From contig OY783198.1 of assembly GCA_963678675.1 (NCBI GenBank), forward strand, positions 2,361,001 to 2,425,000: a stretch of DNA of 64,000 nt, written 5' to 3'. Shown here in pieces: positions 36,701 to 44,683 of this stretch. Source of the DNA: Xiphydria camelus. Lineage: Eukaryota; Arthropoda; Insecta; Hymenoptera; Xiphydriidae. The notes below the pieces were generated by a model. That model saw only the letters and a program-made list of their open reading frames with translations. It ran no database searches and had not been told where the DNA came from. Numbering within the stretch: the first letter of the stretch is position 1; each line of letters opens with the position of its first letter. The translations under genes were made by a program, and so were the position numbers.

Positions 36701-37774
36701 GGGAGATCGACGAGGACGAGAAGTGGAGGTGAGTATCGAAGGGGTATCGGTCGTTCTTAGACAGCCGCGATCGGAATTCTCATGAAACTCTCTCTTGTGT
36801 GTTGCAGCGAATCGACGAACGGGATATGCGACGTGAAATTGGGGCCCGGGCAGGTGGCACCAAAGGGATTTAAACTGATCGGTGGTAAGGCGTTATTAAA
36901 AAAAAAAAAAAAAAAAAGAATCAATTAACGAGAAGCCGTGACAACGTTGAAATATCCGTGCGCGGTCGTGGGACATTCGTTGTCGATCCTTTCAGGAGCA
37001 AAGAATGGCGAGGTGAAGCTGGGGCTCTTCCTTGGAAAGGGATCGTTGGAGGTAGAGGTGGTTTGCGCGAGAGGTATCTGCCCTGGAGAGAGAGTGGAAC
37101 CTGGTAGGTGTAATTTTTCCAAACTTTCCCGGAGCTCGCTCTCGTTCTCGTTATTCTCCGCGTCCGATTTCTTCATCCCTCGACTAATTTTTGTTTCCGT
37201 TCCAGAGAGCATACATATTACAGTTCTCGTGATTTTCACGTTTCTCTTTAAACTAATCCTGCGTTCACACTTTTTCGACGATCAACCCCGCATTTCATCC
37301 ACGCTTTACGATCATCGTACGAGACTCGTTATCTCACCGGCAGCCGCTTAATCGCGACTCGTCGATAAGAGTTCGCGCCGCTCCACTTTCGTTTATTCCA
37401 ACGCCCCCTTCCCTCGAGGATTTAAAATCAGAAACGATTCCAACCGCGCGCGGGATATCCTCTCGTTTTCAGACACCTACGTGAAGACGTACCTTCGCGA
37501 CGGGGAGCGATGGCTGCAAAAGCGGAAGACCCGAGTGGTCCGCCACTCGAAGGAGCCTCAGTACCGTCAGACCCTGAAGTACGGCAGCTGCGACGCCCTC
37601 GGCAGAAATCTGCTGGTGATGCTCTGGGAGCGGAACCTCGGCTTCGGCAGCAATCAGGGTCTGGGCGGTGCGGAGGTGGACCTGGAGTCGCTGCCGTCGA
37701 CGCGACTGACCGTCGGCTGGTACCCGCTGTTCCCCATTCACACCTTGGGAACGCAGAACGCCGACTCTCCATGA
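4277..37774 (+). CDS. Rim: Rim, presynaptic active-zone scaffold (PDZ-C2A-C2B part)
   Basis: The product is the active-zone protein that links Rab3 vesicles, calcium channels and the release machinery at nerve terminals. I join 14 exons: 4277-4446, 5798-5866, 15596-15720, 19599-19711, 20393-20469, 21560-21618, 29300-29478, 29596-29811, 29893-30224, 30486-30650, 36647-36728, 36808-36884, 36996-37103, 37473-37774. All phases agree, giving 690 codons plus TGA. The order is basic linker, PDZ (about 64-155, loop GFGMRVVGGK), a linker with PTRRKLPKTP, C2A (about 215-345), a Ser/Arg-rich linker, and C2B (about 560-685, ending TVGWYPLF). The 5' end is open: the first exon starts in phase 2 and the zinc-finger exons are missing. 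Extra alternative exons in the large introns cannot be excluded. The family call is secure; single exon edges are less so. Confidence 0.93.
4447..5797 (+). other. Rim intron, 1.35 kb
   Basis: This intron is GC-rich in its second half. I see no further exon or repeat family. Overlapping open frames at 5320-5890 on both strands are chance products of GC-rich sequence, apart from the real exon that follows. Confidence 0.6.
5798..5866 (+). CDS. Rim: Rim exon, first strand of the PDZ domain
   Basis: A 69-bp exon reading PRVNAKRRVVLRRDPTMDI then GHR. It supplies the first beta strand of the PDZ domain. The donor GTAAGT is perfect. The acceptor CATCAG has only a moderate pyrimidine tract, but in-frame stops at 5734 and 5758 force the start to lie after 5760. 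It enters and leaves in phase 1, which fits both neighbours. Confidence 0.82.
6488..7854. repeat. Satellite-like array of hairpin monomers (about 320 bp)
   Basis: Four to five tandem units. The marker GCGCTGATT occurs at about 6530, 6795, 7117, 7437 and 7702, with spacings of 265, 322, 320 and 265 bp. Each unit is itself an inverted repeat: GATATCTCAAAGGAAGA pairs with its near complement about 100 bp later. The middle two units are nearly identical. A 23-25-bp direct repeat, GGCATAC(AC)TGACCGGTACTAA, brackets the array (6488-6512 and 7832-7854). It lies in the Rim intron before the PDZ core exon. Confidence 0.85.
7855..9166. other. Rim intron; no gene seen
   Basis: Ordinary mixed sequence. 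GTACCGGTTCAATATAGGC at about 7926-7944 is a partial inverted echo of the repeat that brackets the preceding array. I see no exon here. Confidence 0.5.
9167..9405. mobile_element. MITE starting AGGCTAAA (family G), copy 1
   Basis: The left end AGGCTAAATTTACTCG and the inner TCGCTATTATCTCATT match the element at 63408-63608. The right half contains GAAATAATAGTGAT, the complement of the left inner arm, but the right terminus looks eroded, so the end is approximate. It is non-coding. Confidence 0.6.
9406..11434. other. Rim intron; no gene seen
   Basis: GC-moderate sequence with overlapping chance open frames on both strands, especially 10235-10870 and 10908-11307. None shows a domain or convincing splice borders. 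Confidence 0.5.
11435..11941. mobile_element. Palindromic MITE (CACGGAG ends) carrying a nested element
   Basis: The outer element begins CACGGAGAAAAGT and ends ACTTTTCTCCGTG. Subterminal arms pair (CCATGTGGTAAGATT with its complement). The flanks are CA on both sides (11433-11434, 11942-11943). A second inverted-repeat element at about 11590-11857 sits inside and interrupts its centre. Confidence 0.8.
11590..11857. mobile_element. Nested MITE with GGTGGGGTAAGA-type ends
   Basis: The left end is TAAGGTGAGGTGGGGTAAGA and the right end is its near complement. GACGGGGCAA near the left pairs with TTGCCCCGTC near the right. It is non-coding and inserted inside the CACGGAG element, so it is the younger of the two. 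Confidence 0.75.
12541..12876. repeat. Interspersed 300-350-bp repeat (family S), copy 1
   Basis: This is diverged from copies at 13963-14312 and 47228-47530. Shared blocks include GATATTTNAAANNGCAGC followed by ACGTCATAG-like sequence, AAGTGCGTCTC, GAGAGAAACGC and AATAATTATTTTTTCG. I see no terminal inverted repeat or coding frame. It could be a short interspersed element or an old transposon fragment; the class is unknown. Confidence 0.6.
13178..13353. mobile_element. Short palindromic element (MITE-like hairpin)
   Basis: A 176-bp near-perfect inverted repeat: AAATAATGTCACTC on the left pairs with GAGTGACATTATTT on the right, and inner arms pair ATGACATCAAAC with GTTTGATGTCAT. It is non-coding and lies in a Rim intron. 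Confidence 0.75.
13963..14312. repeat. Interspersed repeat family S, copy 2
   Basis: This shares GGCCTTATCTGAGC, the block around GGCATAAGTGCG and ATTTTCTCGGGCATTTTCTT with the copy at 47228-47530, and the 3' end (ACAAATTGAATT through GCGATAACCGAATC) with the copy at 12541. No open frame is kept. Confidence 0.6.
14935..15112. mobile_element. MITE starting AGGCTAAA (family G-like)
   Basis: The left end AGGCTAAATGTACCCGAGGG pairs with the right end around TACCCCGCAGTACTTTTAGCC. It is non-coding and diverged from the copies at 9167 and 63408. Confidence 0.5.
15596..15720 (+). CDS. Rim: Rim exon, PDZ core with ligand-binding loop
   Basis: This encodes GGFGMRVVGGKTGSDGRMF through GGPAEKAGLQQGDK, the carboxylate-binding loop and central strands of the PDZ domain. 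The acceptor region reads TTTCAGCAG, so the exon may start at 15596 or 15599; both keep phase 1 and differ by one residue (HR-TGGFGM versus HR-RGFGM). The donor after AAG is GTACAC. The exon ends in phase 0. Confidence 0.93.
15859..16059. mobile_element. Palindromic MITE, CACTGAG family A, copy 2
   Basis: A 201-bp copy of the element at 2169-2370, with the same inner arms (GTACGAAAGGTAAAA; ATCAAAAATTATCCTTCCAG). It starts CACTGAGGAG and ends TTTCTCAGTG, flanked by CG on both sides (15857-15858, 16060-16061). The matching non-TA flanks support a 2-bp target duplication. Confidence 0.85.
18441..18798. mobile_element. piggyBac-like MITE (CCCTCCGAGAAC ends)
   Basis: The left end CCCTCCGAGAACG follows TTAA (18437-18440). 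The right end GTTCTCGGAGGA is its complement and is followed by TTGA, a one-base variant of TTAA. Subterminal GGGGTCAATCTGACCCC and GGGGTCAAATTGACCCC are palindromic at both ends. It is non-coding. Confidence 0.7.
19599..19711 (+). CDS. Rim: Rim exon, second half of the PDZ domain
   Basis: This encodes VLEWSGVSLIDRSFQEVAQ then IMERSGDVAELVVEHATD, the alphaB helix and last strand of the PDZ domain. It matches the family pattern 'D-VLEWNG---EV--I' known from vertebrate RIM. Acceptor ATTCGCAG, donor GTGAGT. It starts in phase 0 and ends in phase 2. Confidence 0.95.
19798..20340. repeat. Tandem duplication of a MITE plus its flanks (family B)
   Basis: Two copies of a roughly 220-240-bp palindromic element (19823-20042 and 20082-20322) lie 258 bp apart. 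Shared sequence includes GTTTATTTGTAATTGAGATA and ATACTTGATTATGGCGAAAG. Sequence outside the element is also repeated (CTCCGTTT before, AAACCCGC after), so the locus was duplicated rather than hit twice. Copy 2 keeps CACTGAG/CTCAGTG ends; copy 1 has worn ends. It fills most of the 681-bp Rim intron. Confidence 0.8.
20393..20469 (+). CDS. Rim: Rim exon, just after the PDZ domain
   Basis: This encodes IGDMLDDPGMVPPPGK then TPGNLGLQL. A split Met codon joins it to the PDZ exon (VEHATD-M-IGD), in line with the PIGD that follows the PDZ in vertebrate RIM. The acceptor is AACGGCAG, 70 bp after the repeat described above. The donor is GTGAGT, in phase 1. Confidence 0.9.
20470..21559 (+). other. Rim intron, 1.1 kb
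   Basis: I see no repeat family and no exon here. The open frames at 20550-21321 on the minus strand have no recognisable content. Confidence 0.6.
21560..21618 (+). CDS. Rim: Rim exon, basic proline-rich linker
   Basis: This encodes (E)TETEKAPSSPTRRKLPKTP. Acceptor TTGTTTTCAG is strong; the donor GTATAATG is weak. If the donor is skipped, translation adds one Val and stops at TAA, giving a form without C2 domains. It ends in phase 0 and fits the exon at 29300 directly. Confidence 0.8.
21652..21798. repeat. CT microsatellites
   Basis: Two nearly pure CT tracts (21652-21700 and 21762-21798) are joined by a pyrimidine-rich bridge. They start 33 bp after the weak donor of the preceding Rim exon, so the nascent RNA there is very pyrimidine-rich. 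Confidence 0.9.
25522..25848. mobile_element. Palindromic MITE (GGAGAAAAAGG ends)
   Basis: The left part CTGGAGAAAAAGGATC pairs with the right part ATCCTTTTTCTCCGTG. Inner arms pair GAGGTGAAAC with GTTTCACCTC and CAGTTCGTAATAGT with complementary sequence across a central palindrome near 25700. Ends resemble the CACGGAG element at 11435. It is non-coding. Confidence 0.75.
27553..28260 (+). other. Unusually long open frame inside a Rim intron, function unknown
   Basis: This is 235 codons open from a GTG to a TAG, in sequence of roughly even base composition, where such length is uncommon by chance. The product is Ser/Arg-rich with no signal peptide, membrane segment or domain I recognise. There is no clear start context. 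It may be a chance frame, a remnant of a mobile element, or an unannotated exon. I do not claim a gene. Confidence 0.2.
29300..29478 (+). CDS. Rim: Rim exon, first half of the C2A domain
   Basis: This encodes NQIAKERQITGRVQIQVWYE, then KELTVSVLAADDL and EAYAKLLLAPP. It aligns with the 'GQLSVKLWYD...L-V-VL-A-DLP' start of RIM C2A. Acceptor GTTTTGTAG, donor GTAAGT. It starts in phase 0 and ends in phase 2. Confidence 0.93.
29596..29811 (+). CDS. Rim: Rim exon, second half of the C2A domain
   Basis: This encodes GDQRALKTDVAEPTQNPIWN, then EVTLWDYCPD, SIFLGECAVDLQKAFLDDRA and VW. The pattern 'EP-WN...--WD---E-FLGE--ideL--a-LDD--W' is that of RIM C2A. Acceptor CTCTCGCAG. The donor that keeps the frame is GCGAGT at 29812, a GC-type donor. 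It completes Trp with the next exon to give the conserved W-Y pair. Confidence 0.9.
29812..29892 (+). other. GC-AG intron, 81 bp, open in frame
   Basis: The donor is GCGAGT and the acceptor TCTTTGCAG. Splicing here yields DDRAVW-YPLEDPRGL, matching the conserved Trp-Tyr at the end of RIM C2A. The nearby GT at 29816 would shift the frame and end at a stop near 30180. The intron is 27 codons long with no in-frame stop, so retention would insert residues rather than truncate the protein. Confidence 0.82.
29893..30224 (+). CDS. Rim: Rim exon, end of C2A and Ser/Arg-rich linker
   Basis: This encodes YPLEDPRGLRYGKSPHCSPR, RGSMSQDVTPRHLRR, an acidic-Ser stretch, then HANSRRGSSQSEQLEVEPYE and SRSLPGSRRSSF. 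Repeated RRGSS/RRSS motifs are candidate phosphorylation sites for basophilic kinases (inference). The donor GTGAGT follows AAGC, in phase 1. Confidence 0.92.
30486..30650 (+). CDS. Rim: Rim exon, C2A-C2B linker
   Basis: This encodes GSMGEADIPVVHYNRDRRRS, SVARVMRDPDEFLRSLKGEL then GRTMSVTSDKRRGS. The acceptor follows a T-rich tract and reads TCATCCCAG; the donor is GTGAGT. It enters and leaves in phase 1. Ser/Arg motifs continue from the previous exon. Confidence 0.9.
32054..32450. mobile_element. Palindromic MITE, family C, copy 1
   Basis: This starts CACTGAGAACAATAACCTGG and ends with CTCGGTG, flanked by TA on both sides. It shares GGTCGATCTAACCAAAATC with copies at 38355 and 44492. It is longer than they are because of about 150 bp of AT-rich sequence in the middle. 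Confidence 0.75.
33177..33214. repeat. CAC trinucleotide repeat
   Basis: About eleven to twelve uninterrupted CAC units in a Rim intron. I see no coding frame using it. Confidence 0.9.
36647..36728 (+). CDS. Rim: Rim exon, linker before the C2B domain
   Basis: This encodes RSERKESVVDIPEKLFSREI then DEDEKW. Acceptor ACATTCTCAG, donor GTGAGT; phase 1 in, phase 2 out. An earlier in-phase acceptor (ATTCTCAG, exon from 36626) would add seven residues and cannot be ruled out. Confidence 0.75.
36808..36884 (+). CDS. Rim: Rim exon, start of the C2B region
   Basis: This encodes ESTNGICDVKLGPGQVAPKG then FKLIG. It corresponds to the 'LGPAQLVGRQ' stretch just before C2B in vertebrate RIM. Acceptor GTGTTGCAG, donor GTAAGG; phase 2 in, phase 1 out. 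The 79-bp intron before it is short. Confidence 0.88.
36996..37103 (+). CDS. Rim: Rim exon, first strands of the C2B domain
   Basis: This encodes AKNGEVKLGLFLGKGSLEVE then VVCARGICPGERVEP. It aligns with 'GDIQIGM...GQLEVEVIRARSL' in vertebrate RIM C2B. Acceptor CGATCCTTTCAG, donor GTAGGT; phase 1 in and out. An A run at about 36899-36917 lies in the preceding intron. Confidence 0.93.
37473..37774 (+). CDS. Rim: Rim last exon, C2B domain and stop
   Basis: This encodes TYVKTYLRDGERWLQKRKTR, then SLPSTRLTVGWYPLFPIHTL and GTQNADSP followed by TGA. It aligns with 'PYVKVYLLENG---KKKTR' and 'VIGWYKLFP' of vertebrate RIM C2B. Acceptor TCGTTTTCAG. The protein ends eight residues after the domain, shorter than the vertebrate tail. 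Confidence 0.95.
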
Positions 37775-38077
37775 TGGTTGCGGGAGAAATGGGCCCTCGA
37801 AGCGGGAGAGCTCGACCATCGTTTGAGCCTGCTGTTGAAGGACGAGGGCGAGTCCGTGGTCAAGATCATCTCTTGATAGGGATTCAGTGGCCGCAACTAC
37901 TCGGACGCGTCTCAACGGTCGAAGGAGACGCGTCCGGGCGAATTTCCGTTCTATCTCGATGTTCCGCTGGAGTCGTTCGACAGATTCGAGGTGTGCGAGC
38001 TCGATCGGCGTCCTTTCGAAACGCGAGATTTGGATTGTCGAAGTCGTGTCGAATCGACGGCGATTCACTTCATCGCG
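37775..38077 (+). other. Open sequence in the Rim frame after the stop
   Basis: The Rim frame continues past TGA for 33 codons (WLREKWALEAGELDHRLSLL and on), then meets TGA TAG, then stays open for 66 codons to another TGA. The first block is rich in Leu, Glu and Lys and could form an amphipathic helix. It may be chance in CpG-rich 3' UTR, stop-codon readthrough, or a lost tail. Confidence 0.3.
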
Positions 38078-38354
38078 TGAAAGTTCGCGAAGTTGATGCG
38101 GGGGGGGGGGATCGAAGGAATTGCGAAGACGATTATTCCTCGAAAGCACGTCGTTCGAAGCCGGGTGTAGGTAAGTAGTACGTTTCGTTCGTCATCGCGA
38201 AGAGAGATCCGCGCAATTACCGGGGTAACCGGGAGCGACACTTCGTGAGAAAGTATTTTTTTATATCTGGAGTTGTATCGTAAAACTCGAGAGGGCGATT
38301 TGGCTGCGAGCGAACCCGATCGCGGGATCAACGATTTCGCCCGATCGGTGACGA

Positions 38355-38582
38355 CACTGAGAAAAAAAATTCGGTCGATATCTAACCAAAATCTCGGGAG
38401 ACGACGACCTGGCCGTTTGGTGAAATATGGATCCTCTCCGTCTGTGGGTTTGGTTAAAATGACTAAACATTTGGTTGGAAGAATTGAATACTCGGTTCCA
38501 CTGACCAGTATTTCGGTTAGGATAGCTGAACACTTTTAACTAGACGCGAATTGTCATTTTAGCCAAATTACTTTTCTCAGTG
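38355..38582. mobile_element. Palindromic MITE, family C, copy 2
   Basis: This starts CACTGAGAAAAAAAATTCGG and ends CTTTTCTCAGTG. It shares GGTCGATNTNACCAAAATC and CCGTTTGGTGAAATATG with copies at 32054 and 44492. The flanks are GA and AA. It may lie within the Rim 3' UTR. Confidence 0.8.
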
Positions 38583-41500
38583 AAGAGGGTCAACGCGTAG
38601 CACATTGCCGCCCTCGCAGCGGATGCTCGGGGGTGGAGTCATCCTCGTCGCCTCGTAATTTTGCGGATCGACGCTATACTGTTAAGCAATACGAAGCAAC
38701 ACCCAGATAAAACCTTAGCAATAAAGGTGTACCTGCGCGAGAACTTGGCCGAAGGGACGAGGGGAGGGAGAGAGAATTATTTTTGCTCGCGCGATTCGAG
38801 GGAAACGAGATAACAGCGACGCGCCACTGTCCGATATCGAGAGCCGATACTACGGGGGCCCATTTTTCTAGAGAAAAAAAAACACACAAGTCGAGGAAGA
38901 GAGAAGACGCGCGCGACGATGAATGGCCGAGCGAAGAGCGACTGTGAAGTTCGATCGAGATCTTTGTATCGCGTGTATCGTTCGGTTTGTCTGGTTGATC
39001 CAGCTCGGCGTTCGATCGAGTTTCACACGCGCGAAACTGATGCGGCTGCAAAAGTCGACCGATTGGTTGCGGCTGATCGGCAGGAGGAGCGCCAGCATTC
39101 CCTGCATCGGATATATTATACATAAATATACGCATATTCAGCGATGAAACGTTTTACGGCACCGTTACACTTTCGATATCCGGTTCCGGAAGCAATGACC
39201 GTTTCACGAGAATTGCAAGCGTGTCAAAAACTTTTCGATCGGACTTTTATGTGGAAAAATGATAATGTTATATTACGATGTTTTTTTTTTAGATTATTTC
39301 GCATTTCCGAAATTCAGTTTCAGTGGTACACATAGTACCTCTTCGACTCACCGTACGTAAAAGTTCGAGGTGACAGCTAATGGCTACAACTACGTCATTG
39401 CCTCCGGCAGAAGATATCGGAGACACGAGATGGATCCGAGCAAAACTTTTCATTCTGTCGTACATCCGTAATCTTAGTGATAAATAGCACAGCCTCAAGG
39501 CTCGCTGGACGAGCCTACCGTAGCATCAGGTAGCGAGAGAAGAGAAAAAGGAATCTCGGTGGCCAATAAAGATAAATTAAGTGTTTAGAGAAGTCGCACA
39601 ATTTTTGTGTAGCGGGTATTACCTATACCCCAAACCGATATGAGGAGACGAGTCTCCGTAATAATAACATCAACGTTTAAATAAATCGTAATAATTTCCG
39701 GGAGACGGTCATTGATCGCACTTTAGAGACGCTTTATTCTCAAGCATTCAACGAATATTTATCTTTATCAAAAGCTACAAATGAGATTTCTCTTACATTT
39801 CTACCTTTGACAAAAGTCGTCCTGAAGTCTCGTATACACATCTTCAACAATTCGACTTAAACATCCCCGAAGAGTGGAGCAATGATCGTCCCGAGGGATA
39901 AATGTCTAATATTTAAGCGAAGAAGAAGCCGGGCTCTCGAGAAGGAGACTTCCGGATAAAAAGGGAGACTCTCTCTCTCTCTAGAAGGATGCTCGAACTT
40001 GCGCTTACCCCGCCCAAGGGACAAAGGGAGGAAGAAAAAGATATATGTTATATATATACAAACGCAAACACGACACGCGATCTGAAGCGTAATAAGTTGT
40101 ACGTATAATATCTAATAATAGTACTAATAACAATAAATAATTTTAATTACTAACTAGTCAGCGATAAGAAAAAAAAATTGTAATTGCGAGGTAAAGCGAG
40201 AGAGGAGAAACCAATTATTACCGATGTCGTCTGTGTACAGTAGCCTTAGCAGAACGTACGAGCTCGTCGTTATTATTATTATTTATTGCCACTAGTAGTC
40301 GTCGTCGAACGATAATCAAAACGTGTATATTACAAATCGCATATATATTATACTTATATTGGCGATATCACAAGCACGTCGCGTATGCCGACGCGCGTTA
40401 GAAGATATAGTACCTACCTGGCGCGTTAACGCGCGAACGCGTCGCGTATACATACATATACGCGCCGGACGATATAACGAAAAAAAAATAGGTGTTTCGC
40501 GAGACGAAGGAAAAACACTCGTCGAAAGTCACGTACTACGATCATCGTCTCTAGTTCTCGTAGCTGTGTAGTACTTTTTGTTCCATTTCGATTAGAAAAG
40601 GGAAAAAAATGAAAGTCGATCACACTCGTCCCGCCCACCGTTTCGACGCGGTTTCGTTCACCGAACGAAAACTGAGGAAACCCGCGGGTAATAAACTCGT
40701 TCGGTGGGCCGGATGTTGGCGGAAAAATTGATAAAAATCGTTTATGTCGAGGTAAAGTGTTCGACGCGGTGCAGACGATGCGAGATCTTTTTTTTTTCGA
40801 AAATCCGCAACTCGACTTGAAAGTCGCTCGAGATTATTTAGCCACTTGAAATGAATAAAGAAATCGGCACTTTTTTACGAAAATTTTGAAACGCAACCGT
40901 CACATTGATATTTGATTGACAATTTTCAAGAGATAATTGATTTCGTAATACATTCCGAATTTTCAACTCCCTCGTCTGGACTGCGTCGAAGGTGTACAAT
41001 TACGGCCTATAAAAGAGTGCAGAGTATCTAGCGAAAAGCACTCTCGTTGTTAGGGACAATCCTCTCGAGTGGAACGTATGATATATCGTTGTAATCGTAT
41101 CGTATCGCTTTAAAAGTCTCTCTTATACAGTTAGAAATTAGACGCGCGTTTTTCTACTAGCCTCGACAAATCCGTATAAACTCTATACAATGACGTAAGC
41201 GAAAGATGACTCGTAAATTAGGGGTACAATATGTAATTTCTATTCCGCTGTGTTCCTCTCTATTTTATAGCGACAAGTGGCAGAGGTTCTTTCATATCGA
41301 GCTCTACCAGAATTATCGCGACTATACGAGAACGTCACTCTGTACGCAAACAATCTCAGTTGAGCCATCCATGAGAGAATCTCTGATCGAGGACAATCTA
41401 ATATCGACTTGAAATCTCGACAAAAAATTCGTATACTCTGCAGGACAACACTAAACGATACGAAACTAGTGTCCATTTCAACCGTGATTATCTCGTAACT

Positions 41501-44491
41501 CGAGAACTTTTAACCAATATTCATATACAAATTTGTTTGTTGATCAAAATACGATCTTCAAAGAATCATATTGTAGTAATTTAGATTAAAAATTTATAGG
41601 TAACGAGGTAATCGAGATTTAATTTGACACTTAATTCTGACATTGGTTACAGTTGTTCCAAGAGGTACACATATTTATCCGATGCATTAGCGTCGATCTC
41701 ATCGTATCTTCCATTTGCAACAAAACAATTTGCCTCCAATTGCATTTATGCGTATCATACTCAGTGCAATGTTCCTCGGGCATGCGATAAATATATTTGA
41801 CACTCGTATATGCCTGAGCAAGAAATATCATCATCGATCTTATATAAAATCGTTAACTTTGTTTCCAAATTTTTTTTACACTCAAAAAATATCAAGAAAT
41901 AAAGTTGATGAATTTGCCTGAGGACGACGATGTAACAACAGTCGAAAGGGGGAACATTGACACAGCTACGACATTCAGACAAATCCAGTGCTGCGCGCGC
42001 GCGCGCGCGCTCGCGATAAATCTAAAATATATTTACGAATCTTCCTAGAGTACTATATAAAAAAAGATGCATATACCATTTCATTTATAGGTCTCTCGTA
42101 GAACCTTCTCGTTCGACTCTTTATACACATGTAGAATTAGAACAAACTCGCGTGTTTAAACTATCATTCTCGTGTTTTATAAAACGACAAAAGTCGTGAG
42201 AAGTTTCACTTATAAAGAAAAAGAAAAGGGGAAACCGAACACTCTCGCTGCTTAATCTGTAAAACATAAAGTTTTCTGTATTAGAAGAAAATGAGGAAAG
42301 AAGGAGGAGGAGGAGAAGTAAATGGCCTAGGCTCACACATCAAGCTCGACTCAAGTCTGCATAGCTTTGTGACTATTATATATCTACTTTGACAATCGAT
42401 CTATTAGGCGCGTCTTGTATTACCGATACGTAGCTGTTATACATAATATACTTAATTATACATTTGCATAGAAACATATATATGATATACATATTATAAA
42501 TTATACAAGAGAGAAATTGTATACCTATCAGTGAGGGAACCGGTTGCATTTGACGTGACGTCGTTACAAGGATTCCGTTATATCGAGAAACGCGATCGAC
42601 GGTTTACGTCGCATCGGCATCAATGCACTTCTCGTGTTCTGTATTCTAATATATATATATACATAAATAGATATTTATATATGCGGCTCCAAATGCGGCC
42701 GGTACTTCGACCTAAGAGATATTATAATGATAACACATCCAAGCAACAGCCTCTTCCCTACATATCTGTGTTGTACGCATTCTAGGTGTCTGACAATCTC
42801 ATTAGACCGCGTTCGCGCGCCACGACGTCGAGCGTCGTTTCGATTTTGGAATCGGTAACTTGAGATATTGAAACAAAAAAACCGGAATCTTCAGTATCGA
42901 TGTACGACATAGATCATTCGATACGAAGCTGGATCCGTCTATCGCGCCGATGTGGTCACTTTGAAAAATTACCTATACGTGTACGATATAAACTTAATTA
43001 ACAAACTATCGTAAGAGCAAAGACGTTAAGTGTGGCTTAGAGAATTTAGCGTTTAAGGCTGAGAAAGTAAGCGAGGAGAGCGGTTAAAGAGTATAAACCC
43101 ATAATTTTGCTACATTTTTGGAGCGTATGGCGGATGTACGAGAAAGTGGAGGCAGAGGAAGAAAGAGAGCGAGAGGCGGTAAAGGGTTTATAGATGGAAA
43201 AAATGGGTGAGGGAGGGAGAGGAAAACAATAATCTATCGGGACCCAAAAACATTGGCGGCAGAACACCACTAGAAGTAAAATAGAACTTAGAGTTATAAT
43301 CAATTCTCGAGGAGAAAGATTCCAATCACTTTAAAAGACGAAGACACTTCTTACGTCGTTCATGATGAGTAATCGATAGAGACGTGTTTAATGTGAGTTC
43401 GTTATTCAAGACTGAAAAAAATGCCGTATTTAAGAAAAAAAAAGGTTTTTATTATATATATCAGGAGGGCCTCACTTTTCTTTTAGTATTATGTACCCGA
43501 CATTTACTCGCCTCCTAAATAATACTATAAATGCAGAAGGGTGACTCGGAAAAATGAATTTCTTGATGTACCATGACTATAGGTCCTTTCTTTTTATTTC
43601 ACATTTCAGTGCTATTACTTTAAACAATAATCGAGTCTCAAATACCTGCCCTCTTCCCATCATGCCGAGCAGCAGAATATCATGAGCAACGTACGAATGT
43701 ATTAAAAGGAAATACACAGTGCCCCGCTCAGCTTCTCACACGACTTATTCAAATTGACAACAGATACCACAAAATTTCGCCAGGCGCGACGGATAAGCGA
43801 AGACGAGAGCGGAGCGCGGCACGTTTTATTAAAAGGTACCAATAAAAAATTGTCCGACGAAAAAAATCACGAAATATTCTCTCCGACATTCAGACCTCTT
43901 TGCACAAGCGCGTCGACGAGCGTGCAAGACCTCGCGCGGAATGCGCGCGAGGCTCGTACGACGGCGATGATCATTTCCTCGAACGAGTACACGAATCCGA
44001 AATGCGCCAGCCCTTCGATCGCGATGCGCGTCTGTTTACATAATTTCCTCTAACAAGTGCCACGTAGGTGTAACTACTGCAGTGCGGCGTTCGCGAGACG
44101 TGTCTCGATCTAATCGTACTCCAGCACTCTCCGACTTTTTAGCCGAATCGAATAATCCAAATAATCGTAGAGAAACTCGTCGGAAGAGAAGCTCTTGACG
44201 ATTAATGTATAATTAGGTATAATATCCTAGGTACTATACATATGTTATATATAAATAGCGTCATTTTCAAAATCAATGTGATATCCTACATGTTGAGTGT
44301 TGGACGTCGCGTATGTGAATTACAATAGGCCTCGATATGTTCCGCATTAGTTGGTTCGCAAAAAGCATGTAATTAAGATTTTCGAAGTTGGCTATCTCCG
44401 ATCGGCCCATTGGCACATCTATACGTACACGCCATGCCGAAAGTAGCCGAGAAATCACGAGGCTGCTACGCGGAATCGCGAGTCCTTCGTT
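38583..44491. other. No gene seen; AT-rich, possible long Rim 3' UTR
   Basis: Sequence from about 39.1 to 43.6 kb is clearly more AT-rich than the gene body, with few repeats, several AATAAA hexamers and TGTATATA/TGTACATA-like motifs. A long neuronal 3' UTR is possible but is inference. It also holds a GC tract at 41995-42011 and a palindromic segment at about 41470-41631. Short open frames only. Confidence 0.4.
38720..38725 (+). terminator. Possible poly(A) signal for Rim
   Basis: AATAAA about 950 bp after the Rim stop and just after the family C element. Other AATAAA copies lie further on, so the true end of the transcript is not fixed by sequence. Confidence 0.3.
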
Positions 44492-44683
44492 CACTGAGAA
44501 AAATAACTCGGTCGATCTGACCAAAATCCTGGAGACGATGACCAAACCGTTTGGTGAAATATGAATGTCTGTTTGGTTCAATTGGCCAATTTTTTGGTAG
44601 AATAACTGAACGTTTGGTTGGAATAATTAAAGGCGTTTAACCAAATTCGTTTCGTCACTTTAACCGAATTATTTATCTCAGTG
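44492..44683. mobile_element. Palindromic MITE, family C, copy 3
   Basis: A compact 192-bp copy. It starts CACTGAGAAAAATAACTCGG, contains GGTCGATCTGACCAAAATCC and CCGTTTGGTGAAATATG, and ends TTTATCTCAGTG. It is flanked by TT on both sides. This is probably closest to the complete family unit. Confidence 0.85.

Noticed and set aside
37469..38149. 226-codon minus-strand and 222-codon + frames over the C2B exon
   Set aside because: They are shadows of the C2B coding frame and lack any domain.
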